From positions 10,930,001-10,994,000 of the forward strand of contig CM059586.1 of the NCBI GenBank assembly GCA_030407085.1: a stretch of DNA of 64,000 bases, in the 5' to 3' direction. A program made the translations under genes and the position numbers. The notes beneath the pieces were generated by a model that was given only the letters and a program-made list of their open reading frames with translations, was not told the DNA's origin and did not search any database. Numbering within the stretch: position 1 is the stretch's first letter; each line of letters begins with the position of its first letter. This DNA is from Trichopria drosophilae (Eukaryota; Arthropoda; Insecta; Hymenoptera; Diapriidae). Positions 35,761 through 49,099 of this stretch are shown here, in pieces.

Positions 35761-37462
35761 TATATATATGAGTTCCTATTACGTTTAATGTTTATCTTTT
35801 TTGAGATTAAAAGTTGACCGTTGTTCTGAGAATTAGCCACTTACAGGGTGCACGAAATAGCCATGTAATACCAGCGAAAACGTCAACAATTACCAAAGAA
35901 ACAGAAAAACAACTCAACAATAGTATGGTTTAAAAACGCAAACTTTTTCATTGATATTATTACAATATGAAATTAAATCCCGAGGATAACTATATGCCTA
36001 CTTAACCGAATTAAAATTTTGCATTCCGAGGTGGCCTTGGACAGTCAATGAGACAACCAAACATATTATGATCAGCAACCTCAAATTCATTTGATAAGAA
36101 AGCGTTAAAGAGTTTGTCAGAAGAAGAAATCATACTAAACGCAGTCTAAAATGAGATCCTATTTATTTATTGTCAATGCGCGTTTTCAAAGGTTTTATTT
36201 TTACAAACGGACTTAGAATTTATATTTAAATTGTTTCCAATACCTGTAATGGACACTTTCGTTTAAATGATTTTTTATTCTATTATATTAATACCATTAG
36301 TTCACAGACAGTAAATATCATATTTGTATCAGTTGCTAAACTAAATATAATCGAACTTAATTTTTGCTCCGGTGATTTTGTTTATCTACCCTGATGAATT
36401 TTGATTCATTACTCTAAACATAAATATTCAAATTGGCTCTCAAGGACATCTATTGACTGTGAAGTTCACAATGGTAAACCCGCGAGATCTTAGGCTGATG
36501 TTATTGTTTATTTGGAGCAACGCGACAGTGCCATGGATCTTCTTTGATAAATTATAAAAATTATAATATTAACTTTATTTACAGTCCTAATTGTTTAATA
36601 AAATAAAATAATTGAATTTATTACGAAAACGTCTCACTCCTGTCATATTTCCACTGGCAAAATAACAGCCAGTGGAGGGACTCACTGATCTAAAAATAAT
36701 ATTCTGATTATAAGTTACGTACAATGTTCAATAAACGTTGATTTCGTTGATTTAATTAATTATTGTCAAATATGTATCTACCCTGATCTTAATTTTGCTA
36801 CCCTGCCTGATTTACCTACCCTGACCTAAAAATAACAAAATATGTATACAGTGATTTTACCCTTACAAGAAAAGGTTCTTAAATTCAAGTAATATATTTA
36901 AATTCTTATTAGTTTCAAATAAATATATGATTATTTTTAATTTACATTATTTATTCTTATGTTCTTCATCTACATAGTCACAGTTTATGGTGTATGAGTT
37001 AATCAACCCGTAAATTTGGATCAATTTCGAATCCTTCAAGATGCCATTGTTATTTAATTTGTGATTGTTATGTGGCCATAGATAACAGGTCTACCTATGC
37101 TATTAACTTTTCATAACTTGGTTCGAAGCGTAAATGGGTTTTTTAACAATACAATGTTTTCCAGAGACAATAGAACGTAACCGCGAGGTCAAGGTTAAAA
37201 CACAATATACTGTCGAAAACATGAATAAATGTCTATCTGGTCAGTCTTTGGTATCTTATAATAATTAATAAAGCAACTATTAATTACTACTGATAGAAAT
37301 CTCAAACTCTTATTTATTATTTGTTATCTTGTAGAGTCAAGGAGTATTTAAATACAAAAAAAATCAAATTAAGTTTGGTAAACAATGAGATGTTTGGCCT
37401 TATAAAATGAAAATTTGACTGCTTTAACTTTCAAAGTTCAAAGATTCTTTAGTTTTAGTTTA
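35761..37462. other. AT-rich stretch with CTACCCTGA words
   Basis: No gene. The word CTACCCTGA recurs at about 36386, 36778, 36801 and 36817 in an otherwise AT-rich setting, a sparse word array in the style of other loci here. Other sequence is plain AT-rich. Confidence 0.45.
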
Positions 37463-37515
37463 GTTTTTGGGGTCGCTGATTGCTCATCTGACCTCAGATT
37501 TTCAAACCGCCATTT
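37463..37515. repeat. fragment of the 4.7-kb piggyBac-like element
   Basis: TTTTTGGGGTCGCTGATTGC followed by a CTCAGATTTTCAAA-type stretch and a CCGCCATTT word matches the internal block of the element at 4689-5542 (GGTCGCTGATTACGAATCTG ... CAAAATGGCG). Only about 50 bp remain. Confidence 0.65.
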
Positions 37516-37818
37516 ATTTACATAATGATTAATTGTTGTAACTTTTTATTTTATAGTTTTTCGACAATTGCAAGAGTCTGTAATTTTATAACAAAATTAT
37601 TACAAAAATGTTATATAAATTCGATAGTAAAACAAAAAAGTTGTTTATAATATGCCTTATTTTAAGGCACTGTAAAATTTAAAATTTCGGAGACATGTTT
37701 ACCAACATCGGAGGTTAGAACAACCTGTAACACGAAAACATATTCATATAATAGATTACGTTCTCTTTTCGCATGTTTCTATTTAACCTAATGTAGTGGA
37801 AACTCGAGCGTTCGTCAT

Positions 37819-37881
37819 GGCTTCCCGTTGGGATTCGATTTAAGCGATGCATATTATCGAACTAAATCTCAACGGGAAGCC
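37819..37881. ncRNA. candidate small-RNA hairpin (unproven)
   Basis: GGCTTCCCGTTGGGAT at 37819-37834 pairs with ATCTCAACGGGAAGCC at 37866-37881 with a single mismatch, giving a 16-17-bp stem closing a loop of about 30 nt. The loop has some further self-pairing (CGAT...ATCG). The size is near that of an insect pre-miRNA, although the strong stem is shorter than the usual 22 bp. It stands alone in AT-rich sequence. It could also be a relic of a small palindromic repeat. Confidence 0.3.
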
Positions 37882-38914
37882 AGGATCTTGGTAGGTCTTG
37901 GAATTTGATCGCCTTTTAACTGGACCGAATCGAAAAAAATTAAGACGACTAAATTAGGTGTGTTTCGTTATGAATTTATTGTTACATATAAATCACTTAA
38001 CTCATTATTTTTTGTAAATTTTTAATTTTATTGACTGTTTCCTTATTTATTTTGAAGTATAATTTATGTTCTTTAGATCTTTTTAGGATGATGACATACA
38101 TTTTCAGTTCTACTTTGCTCTGCAAGAGATATCTCTTGTTTCCGTCAATGTTGCGTTACACACAACGGAAGGCCTTGTTAGGAAACGAAAGAACACGTAA
38201 GGCTGTCTCAGGAAATCAAAGGTAATTTCTTCCACAGACCCATATTTACGTGAATCGAGATCATTCTATTCATTTTTCGAAACATATTAGTTATTTATTA
38301 GTAGTAAGGTCAAAAATGTCAGAGAACGCAGGAACCAGGGAAATCGTTTATATTTCATAAGCAATGCGAAAACATAAGATTGGCGATATCTGATTACGGG
38401 AAAGGAAGAAGAAAGCGATAGCTTTAGATAGTGATAGATAAGTTACATCAGCAAGTCGCACGAGTCGAAGAAATATTATTACATTGGTGTCACTGTATAC
38501 TTTTTATTTGTACCAAAGATTTAAACTTCATCTTTGGTATTACAAATATTCAGATCTTTTTAATAAAAGTTTAGAATTAAATGAGGAACATATATGTAAA
38601 TTTTTTATTCCACCAACTATGAAATTGTACATTCGTGTACACTAAATTAAATCTGCGATTTTTTTATGTAGAAAATCTAAGAGCATTTTCGTAATCAACA
38701 AAGTGTCCAGTTTATCCCGAACAATTAATCTTTTACATTTATATCGTACATCTTGGTTCGATATTTTATATTATACATTACTAATCAACAATACTTTTGA
38801 TGAAAATTTTTATTTGTTGTTCAACTGCTGAGCACTACGAATACATGTTCTGAAACTGTTCAGAAAATTTTAGGTTGAACATCTCTGTGTTTGAATATTT
38901 AGCCTGTACAATTG

Positions 38915-39655
38915 GCAACTCCATACAAAATTCTGCGAAATGAACGTAAACAAATAGGTTACGCTGTCCTTTAGCCATCATCTCTTTATTTGTAAGTTTT
39001 TGTCATTTCCAATTTCATAACATCGACATACTTGTACGAGCAAATAAGTGGTATTCAAAAATTGTAAAGAAAGAAAGTCGCGAATTAGATGGCAGTGCGA
39101 GAGAGGGAAACTAAGATGTTTCCTTGATACTTTTTGTTTTAAATATAAGTAATATAACCTTCTTTAACCTGACTCAACTAAATGTAACGTAAAAAATCTA
39201 ACCTACTTTCACTTCAAAAAAACTTCAACTTCTTACTGATAAGAAAAAAAAGTAATCTAACCTAAAAACCACTGACAAAATTATAAATTCCTGGCTTTCA
39301 CTATCTTTTGACTTCCGGTATTTTAGTAGAACATGATTATAAATTTGGGGATTATAGTTGAAGGTAATTTTCAGTTCGAAGATAGTTATTGATGGCACCA
39401 TATCGAGATTGAAACCGAGAGAGCGTAGTCTTGTTTAAATGATTCTAATAACTTCAGACTTTTGGTCATCTTAGCTGCCATTCTATCTAACCTATCATTA
39501 CTCGTATTAACGCTAATCTACTCTATTGTCCGGATAATGTTCCCCTTTTTCATATCAAAGTGTGAAGTATTAGTTTCCCACGAATCAGGACAAACGATTC
39601 GAAACAAGCATATCCCGCAAACTCCCTTTTGTATTTGTCGGTGATATATTTGGCA
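38915..39655 (+). repeat. dispersed repeat R, left inverted copy
   Basis: About 740 bp that reappears in inverted orientation at 42950-44890. Matching anchors include AACGTAAACAAATAGGTTACG (38957), TCATAACATCGACATACTTG (39017), AAGTAATATAACCT (39146), GGGGATTATAG (39347), CATCTTAGCTGCCATT (39468) and AAGTGTGAAGTATTAGTTTCC (39557). It begins and ends with TTGGCAAC. No coding capacity is recognisable, so its class is unknown. Two TAACCTAACC-like runs lie inside. Confidence 0.75.
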
Positions 39656-40734
39656 ACTTCGTAAACACCGGGAGCTTAAATAAGTTATTATCAAAATTAA
39701 GTTATTTTGTTATTTCTTTTGTTAAAATCATGAAATTTATGAGGTTAACAAATTTTCATGCATATAATTGCCTTTGTTGGTTCATAGTTTTTCATATTAT
39801 TACGTTGTAATTTACAATTGAAGATTATATTTGCAAACGGTCGTTCTTAATTCCTCCATATAATTTGGATGATCTGATTTAATGTATTTATTGTCCTAAG
39901 ATTTTTGACAATCATAATGAACTAATTCCATGTTATGAGTAGAAGCCTAAGTGTACTCCTTGCTATATCTACTCCTTACCTTGAATACAAATCGATATGG
40001 AAATCACTAAAAGATACATACAGTGAACTTTTGAAGTGATAGATATGGAATGATCTTCGTAACTTTTTTTAAAGTTATTAAAGAAATCTGCGTGACTATT
40101 TTTCAAATTAATAGTGAAAGAATTTTCAACATTTGCAACAAATTCTTTGAAAGCTTTAACATATTCTAAGCACCCAACAGGATATGCCATTTAATATATC
40201 GGGATTCTGTAATACTTTCTTGCAACTATTTACATCAAATCGCGAGTAGACCCGAAAAATTGTTTGCTTGAACATAATATTTCTCAGTTTTACGGCATTG
40301 CAAGTTTTACACACTTTTTAACTATCATTAAAAATAATATTTAATGCACGAAGCATTGAATGGAGCTTAGAAGGAATGATTACATCCAGTATAGTGATTA
40401 CCTCTAATACTCAATTCTTGACATCTGTAGCCTCTTTTTCGCTTCCAACTTCTTCTTGCTATTTGTTATGATATTCTGTAATATTCTCAATTGTTCTAAG
40501 CATATCTCGATTATTTACCTCTTCCTCTGGCTGAATTTGTATGATAGTTATTTGCATGACAATTTGATAAAGCCATAAATTAATAACAACTTTAACCACA
40601 AAATGAAATTGCCCAAAAAGGACCTGACGGATGATTTTGATTCTGGCACAGAATATCTTTTTCTTTTATTCTAGAAAACATTCCCGAAAGAAAATCTGGT
40701 CGTTTTGAATAATAACTTTGTTAAGCTCACGGTG

Positions 40735-41765
40735 TACATAATACTGTGAAATCAACGTAAACAGGCAGGTTACGTGGTCCTCTAGTTGTCACCACTTTGT
40801 AAATATACAATGATTCCAAATTTTATAAATCCCGAGCGGAAAATTATTCAGGCTGGAATCAGGTCCTGATTATGAAGCCTGCAAACCAAATCAAGTCTTG
40901 ACATGTCCCCTTATCAGGCCCTGGCTTATTATGTAACGCTTTTTCTGTTAGGTCTTGTATATTTGCCTGATCAGAACATTACAATGCCCAATATTTCGCA
41001 TGCTTTCCAAATTTCATGGTGAAAATATTAACAATAATATTACGAAACAACAAATTAATTTTTAATGATTTATTACTATCTGACAAGTACAAAGGCTGCA
41101 AATTAAAAAATATTATTTACACATATATACGAATCTTATACATAGGTATTCATCACATATAATGTGTAAAGTATATGCTGTGCCGAAATGTTCCTACAAG
41201 TAGGATAATATACAAAATAGAAATACATTTTCTTAACAGGAATGAAGTAGATGCGCGATCACGCCTAGTGGCGGCTGAACGAATTACATAAAATTTAGAA
41301 ATTAAAAAATTCAGGCGTCCTTATCAGGCTCTGAGCAGGCCCCCTGATCTGCCCCTAATTTGAAATTTCTGAAGCAGTTAGCGATTCCCGGAAATTGAAA
41401 ATAAAGCAAGCCTTATCAATTCACTGTTTGGTCCTGATATGGAAATTCAGAGGTTTCCCTATATCAGTTATACTTTATTGTAACATAATCAGGGGTTTAA
41501 TAAGGTCATATTCAGGCGAACCTGATCAGGATACCTTACTGGAACTTGATCATGTCCTGACCTGGGTACATTCAGGAGTACCTGATCAGGAACGCCTTAT
41601 TGTAGCCTGGTCAGGCTCTGGTACATATTTAGGCTGCCTGAATAAATTTCTACTCGGAATGAATATACTGTAATTCGCAAATAATGAAGTCGTATTCGAA
41701 AATTGGAAGGAGAAGAAAGGCGCAAATTAGGTGCCAGTGAGAGGGAAGCTAAAAGATCTTGGCGT
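40735..41765 (+). repeat. dispersed repeat R, partial copy split by an insertion
   Basis: 40735-40840 matches the start of repeat R (ATCAACGTAAACAGGCAGG, GTTACGTGGTCCTCTAG). 41658-41765 resumes exactly where that left off (GCAAATAATG, TCGAAAATTGGAAGGAGAAG, GAGAGGGAAGCTAAAAG). Everything between is the TIR element 40842-41657. Comparison with the unbroken copies at 38915 and 44890 shows the empty site. Confidence 0.78.
40842..41657. mobile_element. TIR element with CCTGATCAGG words, 816 bp
   Basis: The left end CCGAGCGGAAAATTATTCAG is matched by the right end in reverse complement, CCGAGTAGAAATTTATTCAG, a 22-bp inverted repeat with three mismatches. The two outer zones are dense in CCTGATCAGG and half-words (CAGGTCCTGA, ATCAGGCCCTGG, CAGGAGTACCTGATCAGG); the middle (about 41000-41290) is ordinary AT-rich sequence. 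No transposase is encoded. The insertion into repeat R is demonstrated by unbroken copies nearby. The target duplication could not be read with confidence. Confidence 0.82.
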
Positions 41766-42059
41766 GGGGTTTTCAAACGCACGCCTGAGACAGTTTCCAT
41801 GTTCCGTACAAGTGCAATCTGTGTGATATACAACCGCCGTAACAAACGTAAAAACAAACTCTCACGCGTAAAATGTACCTTTCTCGAACAAAGTAATGTC
41901 CTCTAATTTCGCACGACTTTAAGCCTCGGTCCACTAATTACCGACGTACTTTAGCACAAAAGCGGGTTTCCCTGCATTCACTTTTCGCATTCACCCGGTA
42001 GATATGTATATATAAACCATTGGAGTTAACGTAAAAGCATTGGAGGTAATAAATATCAA

Positions 42060-42860
42060 ATTCCAGAAGAACGGCAGAGTGCGTTCGGAACGTTTCATCA
42101 CTTCGGAGCCAATAATCGGCCGTGGCAAAATAAGAGGATCGCTTCGTTACCGAAAAATTCGAGGGAAAAAATTAATTACAGCCATTTAATCGAGAGCGAC
42201 GGTAACTTTCGAAAATCGATCACCCACCGAAGAGCAGCCGTGTGGAATGCGACTCACAGCGGTATACGGGAGGCGAACATTGCCGAAGGGAGTCGGGTCC
42301 GAGCCGAAGCCGAGCCGAGTCGCGAGGGATGAGAGCGGAAGCGGTGCAAAAAAATAAAAGGAACGCGTCCTTTACTGAATCCGATTCCATCCGCGTGATG
42401 GAGCCGCTGAGCGATCGGGTAAAAAAAGACGCGTTTCCGGCCCCGCCTCGTCGTCTCATCTATCTAGCGCGACGAACAACGTTGCCTCAGCATGATGATG
42501 CCGCCGTCGTCGTTGCCTTCCGCGAAAAACTTTCGTTTCGCGGCTCCTCGCCTTTTGCGGAAGAGGCACGGCCCGAGAGCTGTTACGCGTCCGAGCCTTA
42601 TCTCTCTTATCTTTCACTCCGTTTCTTTTGTAATACGTTACACCCAGCCGAGGCTCATTAAACGTAACCTCAACATTAAAAACAATTTCTACACTCCTCG
42701 TTCTGCCTTTCTTGTTTCGGTAAACGCGCCGGTGAAATGAGCGCACTTTTAGTCGGTGAAATTTCGACACCGCAACCAGCCACTCTAACACAGGAGCGTT
42801 CCACCGATCTGACTCGCGGCTCGACAATACTTTTGCAAACCGGCTCCTTGTCAAAAGTTT
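42060..42860. promoter_or_regulatory. CpG island, candidate promoter
   Basis: A second strongly CpG-rich island. It includes a purine-rich GAGCCGAAGCCGAGCCGAG run near 42301 and GCC-trinucleotide runs near 42500. Long frames are open on both strands simply because stop codons are rare in CpG-rich DNA; their products are arginine-rich and unlike any protein I know. Donor-like sites exist on both strands (minus: TTCG|GTGGGT near 42230). It could be a promoter of the minus-strand gene at 12.6-14.1 kb, of a neighbour, or a regulatory island. The word CGTTCTGCCTTTCTTGTTTC at 42699 recurs near 51171. Confidence 0.45.
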
Positions 42861-42949
42861 TTATGCCGCTTCTTACGCGGAATTGAAATTAACGTTTTAG
42901 CGACCAAAAAATTTAAAGCGCGGATTAAATTTGCAGACGCGCGATGGTG

Positions 42950-44890
42950 CAAGATATCCTCGAGAAATCCAAAGGGGAGATTGCTTCGGATCGTTTGTTG
43001 TCATTCGTGGGAAACTAATGCTTCACACTTTGTTATGAAGCATATGAAAAACGCGGGATATTAGCGAGACAAGAGAGTAGATTAACGTTAATAAGAGTCA
43101 TAATAGGTTAGATAAAATGACAGCTAAGATGATCAACTACCTAAAGTTATTAGAGTCAAATTATAACTCTTGAATAAGACTATGGTCGCTTTTTAATATA
43201 GTTCCAAAGAAAATTAACAGGTGGGGTTCTTTTTTCCCAATAGTAAAATACATTTTTCTGGCCTTATATATCTTCGTTTAAATCTAAATCTTTGGCGTGC
43301 GTTAATGCTAGAATGACGCGTGTTTATGTTTATTCCCTAAGTTTACAGTCTGTATTTACAGTATGACCCGTCCTAAGTTATACGGTCGGTTCTTTCAGAA
43401 TTGCAGGAGATTCTCCAAAGTTATAACCCCTTACTATCCCCACTTCCGTATCTTTGCTTATATCCGTGCAATGGGTGCTTCTGTGTGTAAATGCCGCGAA
43501 GATAGTGTGGCTCAACGAAACAATGTGGTGGGAAGGAGAGGAAGAGGCAGTATAACTTTGGATAAGGCGAATGTATAACTTTGGATAGACATATAACTTT
43601 AGACGGTACAACTTAGGGCGGAGACTACTATATACCTTCAGCCAAAGAATGTTAATTCAATATTTGAAGAGCTCAAGGCAACAAACGGTGAATTGTTTTC
43701 AAAACCGTTCATAGACTATTTGTCAGTATTTCCAGCGATTAGTGCTCAAGGTAGGAATAAATAAACTCCTTGAAATGACTCCGTTCCAAAAAAATGGCGG
43801 TTAGCAAGTGTTTTATTATTAAATAAACTGTTGCCGGTGAAATTCGCGTCGTTACAAATGATCCAGGTAGGTTGAGCGTTTGGCCTCGTCTGTTCTCATT
43901 TTCGCAGTTCCAAAAACGGAATTTAACGCCACAGGCGGAGTAAAATGAAATTAATATTTATTATTTAATAAAGGTAACGCCCCAACATTCTCCTACTTCG
44001 TGGTGCGTTTTAAAATACAACGCGGAACTACAAATATTAATAATTTGAGCATTAAACTAAACAAACCATCAACTCATTATTTACTTTACTACAAAGAAAA
44101 TAAATTCTTTTACTTTTCGATGCAACAAACAGTTCGTGTTTTCGAAGATCGATTTGTGGCTCCGAACACGTAAAATTTACAAGCTAATTTTTCTTAGTAA
44201 TATCGTCGTTAGTTATATGCAACAAACGGTCAACAAAGTGACTATTTGTTTCCCAGAACGTTTTTACTTTTTCTTTAAAGGCGCAATAAACAGTGAAATA
44301 AGAAGTGGTTGTTTGAGGCTTGGACTGTTTGTTGGTCCGAATTATTGTAAGATTTAAACAAACGCTCAAGTGAAAAATAAATTGACAGTTTATTGCCCTG
44401 AACTCTTCATTTATTCAAGACTATGGCCTCTTGTTAGTCTTAATCTTAATCTCCAAATGATGTCATCAACGATAATTACCGAAGTTAAAGTCACCCTCCA
44501 CTATAATCCTCGAACTCAAAATCCTCCCTCACTAAAAACCCAAATTCTAAATCACTTATAACTAAAAGCCAAGAAATACTCATTTAGGCTGCATTAAAAA
44601 TTAACATGTTTTTAAAGTTAGACTAGGGTTGCGTTACGTTTGGTTAAATTAGGTCAGATTAGGTTATATTACTTAGAGTTTCAATATTCTCTTTTAGCAC
44701 CTACATCTGTCTCACACTAGTACCTAATTCGCACCTTTCTTTTCTTTCCAATTTTCGAAAATGATTTGCGCGTAAAAGTATGTCGACGTTATGAAACTGG
44801 GAATAACACAAAATAAAGAGCCACGACTACAGGACAACGTGACCCGTTTGTTTACATTTACTTCGAGGTATTATGTATTGCGTTGCCAAA
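42950..44890 (-). repeat. dispersed repeat R, right inverted copy with 1.2-kb extra segment
   Basis: In reverse complement this matches 38915-39655 in order. However, between about 43170 and 44400 it has roughly 1.2 kb absent from the left copy. The extra piece is bounded by similar words (AACTCTTGAATAAGACTATGG at 43165 and AACTCTTCATTTATTC with AAGACTATGG at about 44400), suggesting an insertion with a duplicated flank or a tandem event. Inside the extra piece I see no transposase or clear terminal repeats. Confidence 0.7.
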
Positions 44891-47800
44891 TTTACCGGTA
44901 AAAGATTCGTAACGAGTATTGTTAAACCCAAAGTAAGCTTCTTCAATTTTGGTTCTCCAATTTGAATCTGCCATTTTGATTTTTGAAGCTATAGTGTTAG
45001 TAATAAACAACAATATTCTAATGTTTTACAATGAGACGTTCTAGAGGAAGTTTTTGCAATGTAATACTTTGCAACTTTCGACACTTTGATTTCTGCTGCA
45101 TATCAACATAATATACTTATTTTTATAATTTTAACTAAAAATCTATACTCTTGACGGGTTAGGAGTCCTTCCTTCTAAAGGGTATTTTAGTATTACGTCA
45201 TGAACAAAGAAGGTTAGTATCTGTAATGAAACACGTCATTCGATCTTTATTCATCGCTTCATCTCAGCAAAAGGTCACATGAAGTGTTTCGGGGTAGGCA
45301 TTAACCTTCACGAAACGTCAAAAAAGTTAGATTCAAGTGTCGTGAAGGATAAACCCTGAACAAATAAGAGCTATGCACATTTTCATTTGTGGAGTCATGA
45401 GTCAGGATGGTAAGATATATCTAGTAAGGACATTTTAAATATAAAGCAAAGTCGAATATTATTTTTGAAATTGCTAGTGAGAAATGGGATTTGATGAAAA
45501 AATACATTAGTTTTCTATCATAATATAACGAAGTAACACCATATAATATTTTTATTAAAAATGTTACATTTTATACTTAAAATAATTACTAAATTTATTT
45601 TCTTTTAAACAATCATTATTACCTATTCACACATTAAATATAAACAAACTAAATAATACGTCAAATGTAAATAAATAACAGAAATTTAACATCGCAGCTT
45701 CTGTTAGTACATGTGTAATTTTGACCTTGAACACGAGGTTTGGTTAGATTAAGATAGGCTCGTATCTAACATGTATTTAACCTCTGCATGACCTTTGTAA
45801 CCCGGTTTTCTCTACTCGACATTAAACTTGTTTCGACCTTGAAAATGATTATTTAGGTTATGTTATCTTAGGTTTGGCTAGTTTGGGAATCGCAGTTTCC
45901 GTCGCATTACAAAAATGGCGAAAGGAAAAAGTATTTCAATTTATAAATATGACGTTTATCTGAACCCAAACGAAAAAGGTTTATTGAATTAGTTCGAACC
46001 TAATTTAAAAAAAAATCATCTTCTGTATAATCATGCAATGAAAGAAATGATACGAAGTTTACATTCACGGTCACCTTGTTAGGATAAGACTCAACGGTCT
46101 CGTATTTTTAAGGAAATACATGTCGAATGCTTATATGTTTGCGGGTTAGAGTAATTTACCGCAGTGCCACATATTCTATTTCCAATACAATACAATGAAC
46201 GTCCTTGAAAGAAAACGCTCCAGAATGTATCCACGTTATTATCACTAGAATGTTTTTTTTAATGTGGTCTGTTTTGTACTATTGGAAAAGTGACAACATT
46301 AATATCCTAAGGTTATCTAAATAGGCAGGTGCAGCGTGAAAGCAAAACCTATTAATTCAGTTTTTCAGCCGATTTTTTTAACGAAGGTACAAAACATACG
46401 TTGTATGCATAACATGTCTGTTCAACTTAGGAATGCAAACCAGTTCCCTTGGGATTTATTATCTACGGAATTTATTATACTAGTATTTGGACCATTATTT
46501 AGACTTAATAGCATTTATTTTGTGTTATCTAATAAATGGTTCGGTTGTTCTCATCAAAATTCGAATAGTTTACTCCGTTTTTATGTTCAAATTATTAAAG
46601 TTACATATTTATATTCGATTCTACTAATCGTGTGATAAATCGTGTGAATGGAATTCAGAATATGCAAACAGCAACCTATTTTGTTGTACTTACTGGTCGA
46701 GTTGTAAAAATTATTACTAGTAAAAAAGTTACAGTTTTCACAACTCGTTCCTAATTTAAATCACATAACATTTCTATTGTAAATAAAGCAAATAAGGATT
46801 TTAATCAAAATAAAGTCGATATTTCAATAAGTAACTGGAGTAATGTTTCCATTTTTATTTCATTTTACGATAATTAAATAAGATTTTTTTCTAACCAAAA
46901 AGTGTGTATTTACATTTCTAAAATAAGTGTCTTACTTGATGTCGTAAAATGTCTATAAGGGAACCAAAATATCTTGAAGTAGGGTACTTCTTGTTATACA
47001 GAAGTGTATAAACTACATTTATATCATATGCGGGCGAAAAATACTTATTTCACGCCTGCTGGGCCCCCAATCTCTCACCGTTCCTCGAATTCTGTCGTCG
47101 AGGCGTAAAACCCATTTTAAGCCTCTGATTCAACAATAACAGTAACAAACTTATAAAAAATAAAGAAGAAATGAAAAATACTGAAAAAGTTTTTGTAAAA
47201 TTGTCAACTCTTAATGATTTTTAGGGGGGCCACTTCATATTTCGTTACTCTTCAGTTTTTCAAAACGTTACTACTAAGGTGTAATTATACTTATCAGATC
47301 ATTCATGTGTCTATGACAGAAATAATGGACCATAAATTACGTCTTGAAAAATCATTTGTATTCATACAATGTGAAAATATTTGTATCAACTACTTATTGA
47401 TGCTTTAATTGCGCGTAACGGTACTACGCCCGATAGGTAACGGAACAAGTTATGCAACTTGAACTAACTTTGCAATGTATTCATATATTGAATAACTCAT
47501 GTTGGGAGATTTATAATACCGAACCATTTGAAAGTTATTAAATAATTAATGGTATGAGATTCAAAATAAAAGTCTAAAATTCTGTCTCTTGCTTATCATT
47601 TTAATTAGAAAAATTACATTTAAAAAATAGAAAAGGGAAATTTTAAAAGGATAGATTTTTTTCTGGAAATCTATCGCCGACTCTGATATTTTTCTGAAAA
47701 TTTTGATTGAAACATTGAATTATTGGACACTATATTGGTAAACAGATATGGACAAATATCAGAAACATTTAAATTTTATGTCATAAAAGTGCAGGAATTA

Positions 47801-49099
47801 TCCAAATGTGAACGAAAATGATCACTTGATTTTTAGTTTTCTGACCATAAATTTGACGTTTTAATTCAAAATGTCGTCTACAATACTATAAATAAATATG
47901 CTCTTTCCACTTAAACTACTTTTGATTTGAAATTGTAATAAAAAATATGTCATTAAAATTACTAAAATAAACAATTCTGTCTTTAGAAATAAAAGTAATG
48001 TTATTTTCAAAATTGTATACATTATGGTATGAAAATCGTGAATAGTAACTAAACAGTTACTCAATTTTTCACCGCGAGCACTAATGAATCGCAAAAAAAT
48101 GTCATTAGTTACCTCACTGTCTATTTTGCGTATATCAAGTCTAACCTAGTTCTCGCGTTACATTTTTCCTCGAAAAAACGACTAATAACGCCGTCCGATA
48201 TTGACTTGGTGTACAATTAGTTCGGCACAACGTCAATATTAATGCTAGTAATTTATTAATCAACAAAGTGCAGTTCTCGCGTGTTTGGAATATTCAATAC
48301 TTCAGCAATGCCACTGTTGTAAATATTTATATTACATTTTGCAAGATTCCTCCTCGATTTATTACGTAATTCCACACACGTTCATTATTGAGAATTTTTA
48401 TTTCGAACGGTATAGCTACGTCTTCCCATATAGAAAAACGTCGTGTCCCAGAATTCGCGAATATCATTGATACATAACTTTCGCGGAATTCCGAGTTAAA
48501 ATGTACTTTGTGCCCTCGACTTTCGCTGCTAAAATTCATGAATAAATATATCATTTTTTGATGAAAATAGACGATTCAGATGGCACATGGTTTGCCCAAC
48601 TTTCTAAATCTAAAATGGACTATAAATAAACTTGTTGCCATAAATTACAAGAAACAAACGGCGATTCTGATATGGTAAAAATTAAAATAGAATAAAAATT
48701 TTAACTGATTTAATGAATTTTTATTTTCATTTTTACCATACTTGAACAGCCATTTTGTGTTTGTGATTTGTGGCTCCAAATTTAATCGCTATTTGTCAGA
48801 CAACCTTTCGATATATAATGTTAGCACCGGATTTCGGTGAAACACCGGATAGGTGTCTCGTGTTGATCCTTTACTACACTGCATAATGCAATCCAATCTA
48901 AAGAGTAAATTTAAAAGAGTTACATGAAAATTAAACTTAACCTCTAAATGTTGTAAAACAGAATTTTATTGTGGGATTGTAGGTTGTATTATGTACAGAA
49001 TTGAAACGTATTTCTTTGACGAACGCGAGTTTAATCATAACAAAGACTACCGACGACACGAGTAACTATAATATGCGGGTATTTTTATTCTCGAGCCAA
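44891..49099. other. AT-rich non-coding stretch
   Basis: No gene supported. The open frame at 46336-46635 (99 residues) is AT-rich and lacks any recognisable domain. A somewhat less AT-rich stretch at 48050-48540 is open on both strands without splice logic and might be regulatory. A small GC-rich patch with GGGCCCCCAATC sits near 47063. Confidence 0.45.

Noticed and set aside
41395..41673. 92-residue frame with repeated PDQ motifs
   Set aside because: The repeats come from CCTGATCAGG words inside the transposable element at 40842-41657.
42220..42854. Long arginine-rich open frames (up to 139 residues) on both strands
   Set aside because: Same composition artefact in a second CpG island; no start context, domain or splice logic favours one frame.
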